Positions 30,341 to 40,446 of a stretch of DNA of 64,000 nt are shown piece after piece. Every line of letters starts with the position of its first letter. The first letter of the stretch is position 1. The DNA lies in NCBI GenBank assembly GCA_016110215.1, contig JADWQD010000010.1, positions 1,302,001 through 1,366,000 on the forward strand, in the 5' to 3' direction. The translations under genes and the position numbers were made by a program. The stretch is from Capronia americana. Its lineage: Eukaryota > Ascomycota > Eurotiomycetes > Chaetothyriales > Herpotrichiellaceae. The notes below the pieces were generated by a model that saw only the letters and a program-made list of their open reading frames with translations, was not told the origin of the DNA and searched no databases.

Positions 30341-31698
30341 ATGGTGCCGAACAAGTCGCTGATCTTCAGCGCCGTGCCGACCCACGCCCCCATCCCAGGC
30401 GAGCACATCACGCTCGAGGATCGGCCGTTCGACCCGTCCCAGGCGCCTCCGCCACGCGGCCTCACGGCCAAAACACTCTGGATCAGTCTAGACCCGTACA
30501 TGCGCGGCCGCATGCGGCCAGCCTCCTCCTCGTCATACTCGCCGGCCTACACGCTGGGTGCTCCCCTCACGGCGTACGCGCTGGTGCAGGTCCTGGCTTC
30601 TGACGCCGAGGCGTTCAACCCGGGCGACATCGTCTACGGCCAATTCCCCGTCGCGGAATACAGCGCGATCCCGCACGAGATGCTCGACCGGCCGCTCGTG
30701 CGCAAGGTGCGCGCTCTGGAGGCGGGCATCCCGCTGAGCGCCTGGCTCAGCGTGCTGGGCTCGACGGGCTTGACGGCCTACGCGAGCTTGTACAAGATCG
30801 GGCGCCCCAAGCGGGGGGAGACCATCTTTGTGAGTTCCGCGGCCGGGGCGGTCGGGTTGTTTGTGGGCCAGATCGCCCGCCTCGAGGGCCTCACCGTCAT
30901 TGGGAGCGTGGGCGACGACGCAAAGTTGCAGTTCATCCGGGAGAACGGGTTCCACGACGGGTTCAACTATAAGAAGGAGAGGGCGGCGGATGTATTGAAG
31001 CGCTTGGCCCCGCAGGGGATTGATATCTACTATGACAATGTGGGCGGGGAGCAGCTGGAGGCGGCGATAGAGGCGATAAACAACTTCGGGAGGATCGGTA
31101 GGTCAAGTTTCCTCTGTGCGGTCTGTTCATATTTTTTAGGGGTGTTGCTGGGTTTTTTGGGTGTCCCGGTTCTCCTCCCCTCCCTGAGACACTTCCTACG
31201 GTTGACCGACCGACCGACCGACTGGCTGCCTTGCCTTGCCTTGACTGATTTACTTTTACTGACTGTGCGGGCGTTTTAGTCGTGTGTGGTATGATCTCGC
31301 AGTACAACAAGCCCGCAGCCGAGCAATACGCGGTCAGGGGCCTCACGAACATTGTCACAAAACGACTCAAGATCGAGGGATTCGTCGTCACTGATCCCGA
31401 GTTTTTCAAGTACCGGGAGGAGAGGGACGAGAAGATGATCCAGGTAAGATACTCGCTCGACCGACTAACGCGGAGGAGGGAGAAATCGTTTCTTAATTTC
31501 TATATTTGCCGCCCTCTGTCTGTGCTGTGCTGTGCTAATCGAATTTTCCCCTTTTCGCAGTGGCTCAAGGAAGGCAAGATGAAAAGCATCGAACACGTTA
31601 CTGAGGGGATTGAGAACGCTGCCGACGCTTTTGTCGCCATGCTTGAAGGCAGCAGTGCGGTTGGGAAGGCGGTATTGAAGGTGGCCGATCCGGAATGA
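30341..31698 (+). CDS. Zinc-independent MDR oxidoreductase (prostaglandin/leukotriene reductase-like)
   Basis: Exons 30341-31097, 31280-31443 and 31561-31698 give 352 residues. Members are NADPH-dependent double-bond reductases of the medium-chain dehydrogenase superfamily lacking catalytic zinc. Evidence: the N-terminal signature LWISLDPYMRGRMRP, the substrate-domain stretch LSVLGSTGLTAYASLYKIG, a Rossmann motif (VSSAAGAVGLFVGQIARLEG), YYDNVGGEQLEAA, and VVCGMISQYNKPA. The C-terminus WLKEGKMKSIEHVTEGIENA matches the family. The physiological substrate cannot be told. The 5' exon is visibly GC-richer than neighbouring genes. Intron 1 (182 bp) contains short GACC and CCTTG repeats. Confidence 0.9.
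31203..31251. repeat. Short tandem repeats inside an intron
   Basis: Tandem GACC units (31203-31220) and CCTTG units just after them, inside intron 1 of the oxidoreductase gene. Confidence 0.7.
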
Positions 31699-31946
31699 GG
31701 CTCACCGCTCTGCATGAAGACGACCTGCCAGGGATTCCGGCGATGAAGACATATTTCTCAGGAGAACAATGTACATCCTATGGATCAAGCGGGCAAAAAT
31801 AATCAAGCTGCTGATTATCTGTCGGGGGCTTCCTGGGCCACTTGCAATCTATCGCCTCTGTGGCCAATTTTGGGGCTGCGTGATCCTCGCGGCAATGCGG
31901 ATGGATAGATCTGTGAGGGACGAGTCAAGGGCGAATCCCTTTCCAA

Positions 31947-33256
31947 TCAATATATCGCATTGAACCCATCATAGCAATGTCCGCACCAGCCGCAATCTTT
32001 ATCACACAAGGTCCAATCCAGGTTGTCCGAAAACAGATCGGAGTAAGAGCAGAAGAAAGAGTCCTGATGCGATAGTGGGGCCGTATCACCGCTATTGTGT
32101 CCCGGTGCTGGTTGCTGCTTTTGCCTCTGCCTCTGCTTCTTGTTCTGGTTTTTCTTTCGAGGTTCTGGGGCATGCCCTTCCTTCACGAACTTGATGGGCC
32201 GATTGTGAAGCATCGTCTGGTTCGCCGCCTAGCAATATGGTGAGCGGATCATCATCAATAAACGGCAATCTCACTTACCTCATGTGCTTGGACAGAGCTT
32301 TCAGATAGGCTAATGGCCAAAGACGATATATTAAGGCCAGCTATGGTGCTGTCGCGGCTGTTGATCTTCACGGTCCTCATCGCTGGCTTGGCTTTTCTCC
32401 CCTGGTTGGAACGTTGCTGGGGAATCGAGGCCTTGGGGTCTTTTTGCCTCTTGACTCTTGGTGGTTCGAGGCTGGCAGTCGCCTTTCCGGGGCCATTGCT
32501 TGTGATTTCCAGAGTTTCCCTATATGATGGCAGTCGGTATGGTCCTTTGCCTTTTTGTTTACCTTGTGGGTCATAATGGGGCTGCCTCGACTGCCTAAGT
32601 CGCTTCTGGGACTCCGACTTGACTTTCTCCCATGCTTGCTTTGTCAATGTTCGCCGATATGTCTGGTATAATGTGGGAAGATGTTCGGCGTCTCCCGCGG
32701 CATACAGAAGGAGATTCTCTGGAAGAGGCCGTGTCTGGGAGGGCAAATGGTCTTGATGAGCGTCCTGATATAACTGAGCGACTTCTTCTTTTACTTGAAT
32801 CCATGGTCGGATTTCATCAGATGGTAGTCCACTGTCACGCTCAATGCAACGTTTGAGGCCAGTCAGATACCGACCCATGCGCCCTTCTTGAAAGTACTCC
32901 ATTAATTGGAGGTCGACCACACCGTCAAGCGTTATGTTGTAGTGGCTGAACATGGCATCTGAGTCGTTGCGAGCATCGAAAAAGACCTTGGGCGCAGACT
33001 TTGATTGCAACAAAACTCTGAGGGAGTTGCCTTGGAACGAAGTATCGAATGCTGCGTTCTTCAAAGTGAAGATATCGACGATGAAGGTCTCGTGTAGTGG
33101 GAGCACGTGGATTTGAAGGAGGTCGAGAGTACCAAACCGCCCTAGCTTGTGGCCCTCTACATCGATGTAGAACGACGGGGGGTGGTTGGGAAGAGAGTGG
33201 ATTTCACTGAGAAAGCATCGTAGAGCATCTGTGGTGTCGATAAAGTAGGAGGCCAT
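31947..33256 (-). CDS. DEDDy 3'-5' exonuclease domain protein
   Basis: Exons 33256-32279 and 32228-31947 give 419 residues. The RNase D/WRN-type domain fills about residues 1-215 with all catalytic positions: FYIDVEGHKL (motif I, D-x-E), FFDARNDSDAMF (motif II, Asp), and LLLYAAGDAEHLPTLY (motif III, Tyr-x3-Asp). The exact substrate, RNA or DNA, cannot be read. A basic, probably disordered linker follows. The second exon ends in a cysteine cluster, WTLCDKDCGWCGHCYDG, a possible zinc site. Without the 50-bp intron the frame would stop after the linker, so the cysteine tail is easily missed. The start at 33256 places the ATG just before the fold; the longer in-frame extension has no ATG. Confidence 0.88.
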
Positions 33257-34100
33257 ACTGTTGCGCTTATCTTCCAGCAAAATGAATTACTCGATCAAGG
33301 GACGAAGGCCTTCAGCCCTTCACAGAAGTCTTCAGAAACGCCGTGGTAGGCATATAAACGGGAAGGTAGGATAACAACAAACACGAATATAGGGATTTTG
33401 CAGGAGTTCAGGTCTGGCATCAGGGCAGGGCGCAGAGGGGTGTTTTGTGTAACAGGCAGAGGCCCATGTTGGCTTAGGCGGACGGACTCGTGGAGGGGGA
33501 ACTGTTTGAGCCTCTCTCAGGCCTGATTCACCTTGAGTGTCCAGGCGACATATCCTGTCCATGGTCAATGAGGTGTGGCGCTTAATCATTGGTTCTTGAG
33601 GCTGTCCCTCAAGTACTCGTCCTGGAAGAGATGAAGCTGGGGATGGTGGGGATGATACGCCGCAGTGGCGCACGACAGTGGCTGTGGCGGTACGTAGAAG
33701 CAAAAGTACACGAGACGCAGTGCATGATTGTGCCTGCGAGTCTGCTATCGCTGCCCACAGCTACTCGTAGATGACATACGTAAACAAAGCTTCAGCTGCA
33801 CCTGCCATTTGCTCAAGCTGCTGATCAACCTTGCATTCTACCTCTGAAATTGAACACTCCCGAGCTTCTCGAAACTTTTGTTGTAGTCTCAAAGAGCTAC
33901 AATCTGCGGCAAATCATTGTACCGAGCTCGATTTGGAGGCAGACATCTATTCAGAGGACTAGGTGGTCGATCCTGCTACAAGCTGTGGTCCTACCGACTG
34001 CGTCGACCAGCCGCCTTCTCGTGGTCGAGCTTCAATACAAGAATCTTCCGTCTAAGAACCTGAACCTCAACCCTCAGCAACCTCTAGATTAACCGTCATC
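33257..34100. promoter_or_regulatory. Divergent promoter, exonuclease gene / V-ATPase subunit E
   Basis: About 840 bp between two start codons. Open frames inside are unsupported. No named site identified. Confidence 0.5.
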
Positions 34101-34901
34101 ATGTCGTCCCAAGCGCTCTCGGACGACCAGGTACGGCTACACCCCCCCAAATCTCCCGACAAGCCTTCTGACAATGATGTATAGGTCGTCTCCGAGCTCA
34201 AGAAAATGACGGCTTTCATCCGCCAAGAAGCCCTGGAAAAGGCCCGCGAAATCCAGCTCAAGGCCGACGAAGAATTCGCCATCGAAAAGTCCAAGCTCGT
34301 GCGGGAGGAGATCGCCGCCATAGATTCGCAGTACGAGAAGAAATTCAAACAGGCGAGCATGAGCCAGCAAATCACACGGTCGACCATGGCGAACAAGACG
34401 AGGATAAAGGTCCTGAGTGCAAGGCAAGAGCTATTGGACAAGCTGTTCGAGGAAGCGAGGAAGAAGCTTGCCGACACGGGGAGTAAGAGCAAGAACTACG
34501 AAGAGGTGCTGAAGGGCTTGATGCTTGAGGCGATGTATCTGTTGGCGGAGAAGAAGGTGAGCGTGAGGTGCCGGAAGGCGGATAAGGACAAGGTGCAGAG
34601 TGCGGCGAAGAAGGCCAGCGAGGAATACAAGAAGCACATGGGTAGCGAGAGTGAGGTCGTGGTGGACGAGAAGGAATGGTTACCAGAGGATTCGTACGTT
34701 TCTACCCCCTCGTCAAGATGAAGTGCTGCGATACTGACAGGCGTGAACAGGGCGGGAGGAGTCTTCGTCCTCGGCAGCAACGGCAAGATCGAATTGAACA
34801 ACACCTTCGAGGAGAGACTGCGTATGCTGGAATCCGATGCTCTTCCCAGCATCAGACAAACGTTGTTCGGCGACAACAAGAACAGGAAGTTCAAGGATTA
34901 G
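34101..34901 (+). CDS. VMA4: V-type proton ATPase subunit E
   Basis: Exons 34101-34130, 34185-34693 and 34751-34901 give 229 residues, the usual size. Subunit E forms the peripheral stalk, with subunit G, that links V1 to V0 in the vacuolar proton pump. The N-terminal long helix is clear: SDDQVVSELKKMTAFIRQEA, then LEKAREIQLKADEEFAIEK, then KSKLVREEIAAIDSQYEKKF. The C-terminal globular part includes LLAEKKVSVRCRKADKD and, after the second intron, AGGVFVLGSNGKIELNNTFE and ERLRMLESDALPSIRQTLFG. Both introns carry CTGAC branch sites. Converges on the NSE6-like gene. Confidence 0.97.
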
Positions 34902-35303
34902 AACAGAGAACTCAGACCGGCGTAAAGATGTCCCAGGATTGCCAGGCAGCGAGGTCGGCGATCCGTTGCAGCGGCTGTATTTGAACGGCCAAAGGCAAAG
35001 CGAAGCAGTAATAGATCGTTCTGACAACAGCTCTCTTTGCTAGAAAGGATGTGCCTCTTCGGTGGACTGTTACCAATGCTATAACCGTCGCAAACGAAGT
35101 GAAGTTTCGTACAAAGGGCAGCCAGCCGAATCGTTACCAAATCGCAGTCATCAAGCATCAAACCCGCCGCACAAATGCCACCAACGCCTTGCTTCGTAAA
35201 ATGGGTCTCATGCGGCAACAATTCGCGACAGACCTACATACTCCGTATCCACCCACATCATGAGAAAAGAGCACCACCCCACGAAGCGTCCCGTCAACAA
35301 CGT
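34902..35303. other. Intergenic, convergent 3' ends
   Basis: 3' UTRs of VMA4 and the NSE6-like gene. Nothing else recognised. Confidence 0.6.
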
Positions 35304-37598
35304 TCAGTCGTCGAGATTCAACTGCCTCCGGATCTGTTTCTCGGTCTCCGACGTCCCGCTCGACGAAGCGGAACTCACCGAATTCTCGTCGTTTACAACA
35401 GGCCTGCCGCTTTCAACATCCGTTTCTTTCTCTGCCTGCTTCTCCTTCACCCGCCCGAAAAAGCGCTTCATGAAATCCTTCCCCTGTTCCTCAGTCCTAA
35501 CCTCCTCCGCCTCCCTGATTCTCGTGCCATCGAAGATATGTCGTTTCGGACGCACCTCCGTCCTGACACTGAAGAGTAACCGTGTCTGCAAGGCTCTAAG
35601 ATCGTCCTTGGCTTCTGTCCTTGTCATATGTGAGGCACCGGGGTCGTTGATCGCTACTTCTATCGTCTTGACCGCATCAGCGAGGCGATCGACGGATTTG
35701 TTGAAGGCTTGTTCGTCTGCGCGGCTGGCGAACGACGCTGGGCGGCCGCCGTCCGAAATGGCGACATCCAAGAGGTGAGTGCGAGCACGCAGGGCGATGT
35801 AATCAATTGTGCTGCCACCTTTCCTTCGTTTCGTGTCAAATTCCGGCGATGTGGAGATGTGGTTGGTAAGGAGGTCGAGGGAGACGTTGGGGGAGAGCGA
35901 TGTCGATTTTTTGAGGATGGACGCGCCGAGAAGGAAAACTTGACTGAGGAGGACGCGGACGTTGCGTGCTAGTCGGCATGTCGGCGGAATGTGAGATAGG
36001 AGGTGAGCCCGGAGGGTTGGATCTTTGAGGTATTTGCCCACGTCGGCTAGCATGCGCTCCGCGACATGGGTGCGCATTTCGACATCCGGAAGAGAGAGCA
36101 GTAGTCTCAGAAGATCCTCGACTTTGGCGCTGATACGCCCGTCGCTCATAAGTTCTGCGTCAATGGCGAGACGACAGAGTATAGAAGTCAGTTTACTCAG
36201 AGCTAGGAAATCCATATCTGAGCATATTGCTTGGAAGAGGTCCAGCACTGCGAGCAGGTATTTCGGATTCCGCCTGGGCGGCGCTCTTAGCAGTCGATGC
36301 CTAGGCTTGATCTCGACAGAGTCTTGAAGGCTGTTGTTATCGGCGCCCATTGTTTGAAAAACATTCTGGACGTCCTGAGCTGAGACGTAGTTTCTCGTCC
36401 ACGACGAGCTTGCACTCCGTAAGCATTCGACGTATGCTTGTCGGACTTCATCTGACCGCTCGAGGACGACGTTCTCAAAGGTCCAGTTTAGGGCTTGGTC
36501 ACTCACACCGCGGCTTGCTGCCAAGTGGGCCATGTAGCCGGACATGTATGCCCTTGACCTGGCCTCATTGTCTCCTTCCCGCCATAGATTTTCGGGTATC
36601 GCATCTTCAGGGAAGGGATATTCTGAAGGCTCTTCATTCTGCCAGTCGTTCAACCCGTTCACTCCAAAGAACAAGAAGACTTGTTCCGAGGTCAGGGCTT
36701 CAGTGCGGTCAACGGCATCCATAAGTCTCGCCACTCTGTGCTCGTCGTCCTCCTTAGTTGCAACAGCAGCCAAAAGTTTCTTGTCCAATTTGGGGATGTT
36801 GTCTACCTCTACTGCCTTTCTCACCGCATCAACATCCGCTCTGGCTTTCCTGACATTACTCTCCACTTCCTCGTCTTCGAAATGGTCGTCTAATAGTGTG
36901 CCCATGTTGAACGAGAACGCTCTCTCTTTCGCGCGCAATTCTCGTATTTTGTCCTTGCCCACCAACGGTGCCTGCTTGCGAGAAGTTCCCATAAACAGAC
37001 TCAACGTCCTTACGCGTTCTGCCTCAAGCTTAGCCTGATCATCCCCGGGTGTGGATGACGAGGAAGTGGTGTGGCCAGCCGTCCTCCTGTCAAAGATATC
37101 CTCCAGCGACTCAAGCGAGTCTGTATCGTCCTCATCGGAGTCAAGCACTTCTATTACTTTGCCATTCTGGACAACCGCTTGCGCCGAACTTGGTAGGTCG
37201 GAGAAGGAGAAAGTCTTCGGTTGTGGTGGTTTCGGAGTAACGTCATTCTGAATGGGTGAGCTGAATATCGAGGCTTGTTTATAAGTCGACGGTGGGTCTA
37301 TAGGCGTCTTTGCGTGAGAGGTTTTACTCCTGATGGAAAGCGAGGCTCTAGAGCCAGGTGCAGAGAATGGTGATTCTGTAGAGGACCCCGGTGTTCGCAT
37401 GCGACCGTTGTCAATCTTCCGTTTCTCCTTCGCCTTCGGTGTCCTTGTGTGCGCCTCATCATTGCGTGAGGCCCCGGCCTGCTCTGACTCTTCGATGGTC
37501 GGCGATGATCTTTTGGTTGGGACAGTGCTTTTGAGGTAGGGCTTGAAGAATTCGTGGATCGTCTTCTTGTGTTTGTTCGCCGGCTGCGAAGAAGACAT
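35304..37598 (-). CDS. Probable SMC5/6-associated NSE6/CANIN-like protein
   Basis: A 764-residue intronless gene. The N-terminus KKTIHEFFKPYLKS resembles a PCNA-interaction box (hydrophobic-x-x-FF). Near residue 150 VIEVLDSDEDD is a textbook SUMO-interaction motif followed by acidic residues. After a disordered region the protein is helical from about residue 200: RDKIRELRAKERAFSFNMGT, ALTSEQVFLFFGVNG, ALNWTFENVVLERSDEVRQA, PKYLLAVLDLFQAICSDMDF, LLRLLLSLPDVEMRTHVAER. This matches my recollection of fungal proteins with a CANIN domain (NSE6/SLF2 relatives), regulatory subunits of the SMC5/6 complex. The identity is moderate; the PCNA-like and SUMO-binding motifs independently suggest a genome-maintenance role. 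Confidence 0.65.
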   Translation of the reverse strand: MSSSQPANKHKKTIHEFFKPYLKSTVPTKRSSPTIEESEQAGASRNDEAHTRTPKAKEKRKIDNGRMRTPGSSTESPFSAPGSRASLSIRSKTSHAKTPIDPPSTYKQASIFSSPIQNDVTPKPPQPKTFSFSDLPSSAQAVVQNGKVIEVLDSDEDDTDSLESLEDIFDRRTAGHTTSSSSTPGDDQAKLEAERVRTLSLFMGTSRKQAPLVGKDKIRELRAKERAFSFNMGTLLDDHFEDEEVESNVRKARADVDAVRKAVEVDNIPKLDKKLLAAVATKEDDEHRVARLMDAVDRTEALTSEQVFLFFGVNGLNDWQNEEPSEYPFPEDAIPENLWREGDNEARSRAYMSGYMAHLAASRGVSDQALNWTFENVVLERSDEVRQAYVECLRSASSSWTRNYVSAQDVQNVFQTMGADNNSLQDSVEIKPRHRLLRAPPRRNPKYLLAVLDLFQAICSDMDFLALSKLTSILCRLAIDAELMSDGRISAKVEDLLRLLLSLPDVEMRTHVAERMLADVGKYLKDPTLRAHLLSHIPPTCRLARNVRVLLSQVFLLGASILKKSTSLSPNVSLDLLTNHISTSPEFDTKRRKGGSTIDYIALRARTHLLDVAISDGGRPASFASRADEQAFNKSVDRLADAVKTIEVAINDPGASHMTRTEAKDDLRALQTRLLFSVRTEVRPKRHIFDGTRIREAEEVRTEEQGKDFMKRFFGRVKEKQAEKETDVESGRPVVNDENSVSSASSSGTSETEKQIRRQLNLDD

Positions 37599-39455
37599 GA
37601 GAGCGGCTAATTTGACATATCAGATCTAAACTGTAGATATATCATTGGAAAGTGAGCGGCAAACCAACCACAAATTGATGTTGTTAGGCTGAGGTCATTG
37701 GTAGGTGACATGCCACCGAGGCTTGTCTGACGCGATGCCCGCGATCCGACACGTTCGCGGGTTGCAGGCCAATAAAAGCGCGTCTGACGCATGCGACAGC
37801 CTCATGCGAACACAAAGAAACCCACAGGTGTTCCCACAGCCGTTGTGCCGTTCCAGGCCGTTCCCATACCTCAATAGAGTGCGCATTGTCTCTAAGAAGC
37901 AGTAGTCTCGAGTCTGTACAAGCTACGCCGCTCGGCCCATCTCGTAGTGACCACGCTGTTCAAGGTACTATCTATGGCCGACTCCTTGGAAAAGTAGCAG
38001 GACCCTTCTACGATACAATTAACGCAACGATGTCACCGACACTCGCAGGTCCATTCCACCCCGTCGCTCGTACCCATCTTCATACCCTTCAGTCGGAATT
38101 ATCTCCTACCATCTCATATACTTCGGTATGGCGAACAATACCAGGAAAGGACCCACAGAGCCCGCTCAGTGAAATTCGGACTTGCGAACGTGACTAGGCT
38201 AGCGATGGCATTACTCAAACTGTTCTCGGAGTCAAGACAAGCTGGTACGCCGGAACAGGGAGTCTTGGTAGAATTGCCCTCTACTGTGGTGACTGCCTCC
38301 CCCAAAACTCCGACAGCAAGTACAGAGGTAGAAGGAAAGACGGACCCGATTCTGCGCCGAGTTTCACCTTCTTCGTAACTATAACGCAGAGAAGGATCAT
38401 GTCGTGACAAGGGCATACAAGAGCTTCCATTCATCTTGACGTTGCACCTAAGGTCGGACAGGTCTTGTCTGGCGATCAGGTCGATAATGCTTTTTTTGAG
38501 TTGAGGTCTGTCCGATATCAAAGACGAACTGAGCGTTCATCCCATTGGTCCAGCACAGCAGATACAGAATCGGGTTGCGTTTATTTACCACCAGCCAAGA
38601 AGCCCCGAGGGACATCTTGAGAACAACAGCATCTCAATGGTAGTGATGAGATCCTGCGTAGGACTGTGATGGAAATGAGTGGGTTCCAATAGAAAACTCA
38701 GCTGAAAGGCGCTCTTTGAAGGGTTCCGTAGCCGCTGCTCTCAGTGAAGACTCGCTCGATCTATGGATGTGCCGCATTCGAGTATCAATAACACGAGTCG
38801 TTCTCTCATCTGCAGGTAGCGACACGGAACTCCTAGAATCTGGTGTCTGGATGCACCTGAGACTCAGCGTTACATATGCTGATGTAGGCGTGAGAATTTC
38901 GAGCTGTTCTGTCGCGAATGGAGCAGCCTCGCATTCCGTGTCCTGTAGTAGACCTGGTTCTTAAGACATTATGAGCAAGCTTCTGTCGAGGATGACAACA
39001 GATAGTCTTGCCTCGAGAAGTGATGGTGAGGACGACATTGGGAGTTCAAAGTAATAGTAAGAATTGGCGGGAAAGTCAAGTTGGAAAGCTCCATTAGAAT
39101 TTTCGGAGACCTTTCGAAGCCTAAGTGCAATATCCTAGATACGCTCCACAGCAGGGAGTTGTACTGCGGATCACATCCACTTATCTTGCACACGTTCCTG
39201 CTCCAGCTTTGCACATAGACGATTTAACGACAACGTACTGCAGAAAGTAAAGAGAGTCCGCCGACCACAATTACGGATTACGGCGTCATTGGCCTCCTCA
39301 GCTGAAGCTTGTACCCATCATGTTAGCATAAGTACAGCGCCCCTCGACCGTTCAAAAAGATTGCCAGCACCAAAACATCACCTGTACATGAAGACAATCC
39401 AGCTAGGAGAGCTGTAGATTCTCTGTCGTCCTCTACTCCATAAACCGCTCACACC
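37599..39455. other. 1.9-kb region without a confident gene
   Basis: Lies between the starts of the NSE6-like gene (minus) and the bL17m gene (plus). The left end has two GTCTGACGC direct repeats (37725-37733, 37782-37790). Two minus-strand open stretches remain: 38114-38521 (135 codons, ATG start, Ser/Thr-rich) and 38634-38965 (about 110 codons, no ATG of its own at the start). Neither has a recognisable domain. They could be exons of an unidentified or decayed gene, or chance. Confidence 0.45.
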
Positions 39456-40151
39456 ATGTCGACGCTCAAGTACCGGCACTTAGGCCGGGACTCGGCCCAC
39501 CGCCGCGCCCTCCTCCGCAACCTTGTCACCTCCCTCATCGCCAACGAGTCCATATCCACAACCTGGCCGAAAGCCAAAGAAGCCCAACGGCTGGCCGAGA
39601 AACTCATCACACTGGGCAAGAAAAACACTGGTGCGGCCCGTGAACGCGCGAAGACGATATTCTTCGAGCCCGAGCGGGAAGGCCATATGGATAAATTGTT
39701 TGGGGAACTCCGAGAACGATATGCCGATCGGCCAGGAGGTTATACCAGAGTCCTGCGGCAGGAAGCGATAAGAGACGATGCTGCGCCAAGTGCAATTTTG
39801 AGTCTGGTTGATGGGCCCAGGGATATGCGGTTTAGCATGACCGCGAAGGCGATCGTGAGGCAACGGAAGGAGAATTTGGACTTGAACGAGATGATGCTGG
39901 CGAATATGCGGAAGGTCACGAGGTTTAGGATCAATGGCGAGCAAGCGCTCGACGAAGAGGTCCTGCGGTTGGAGAGGGATCTGAAGGAGCAGGAGGAAAA
40001 GGAGAGGAGTGATTTTGAAGAGGACGGCACGATGTATGAGTGGTCTAGGGGTGAGAAGTCCCGTCCCAGTGGGATTAGGAGCAAGGAGAAGAAAGGACCA
40101 GGTCGTTTGAGGAGGCAGAGAGTTGGTGAGGACAAGGAGGTGCCTTCATGA
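39456..40151 (+). CDS. MRPL8: Mitochondrial large-subunit ribosomal protein bL17m
   Basis: A 231-residue intronless gene. The bacterial L17 core is clear at residues 1-115: KYRHLGRDSAHRRALLRNLV, TSLIANESISTTWPKAKEAQ, LAEKLITLGKKNT, and RPGGYTRVLRQEAIRDDAAP followed by AILSLVDGP. The C-terminal 110-residue charged helical extension is typical of fungal mitochondrial L17 (yeast Mrpl8). No separate cleavable presequence is obvious; the N-terminal domain is itself basic. Converges on the eIF2B beta gene with about 300 bp between stops. Confidence 0.95.
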   Translation: MSTLKYRHLGRDSAHRRALLRNLVTSLIANESISTTWPKAKEAQRLAEKLITLGKKNTGAARERAKTIFFEPEREGHMDKLFGELRERYADRPGGYTRVLRQEAIRDDAAPSAILSLVDGPRDMRFSMTAKAIVRQRKENLDLNEMMLANMRKVTRFRINGEQALDEEVLRLERDLKEQEEKERSDFEEDGTMYEWSRGEKSRPSGIRSKEKKGPGRLRRQRVGEDKEVPS

Positions 40152-40446
40152 GAGTCCGTCCGCGAAAATAGGATCGAGTAACCTGTATCATCATATTCTA
40201 GAGGGTGGTTTAGGGCCTTCTGCTGCATAGCGCTAGAGCTTGCCGGGCAGCCAAAGTCTGTGTTGTACAGCAGATTTCAGGACTGTAGAGATGGAATCAC
40301 ATTTCGAACATCCATGCTTCATCTCCTATACAGGTCTTTGGGGTATCGTGGTCTAAGTCCTCGTACAAATCTTCTGTTGTCGCAATGAAAACGCCTGTCC
40401 GGTCGCTACTCTGAGTGCACCGCAAGCTGGGGTTGCTCTCCTGGGG

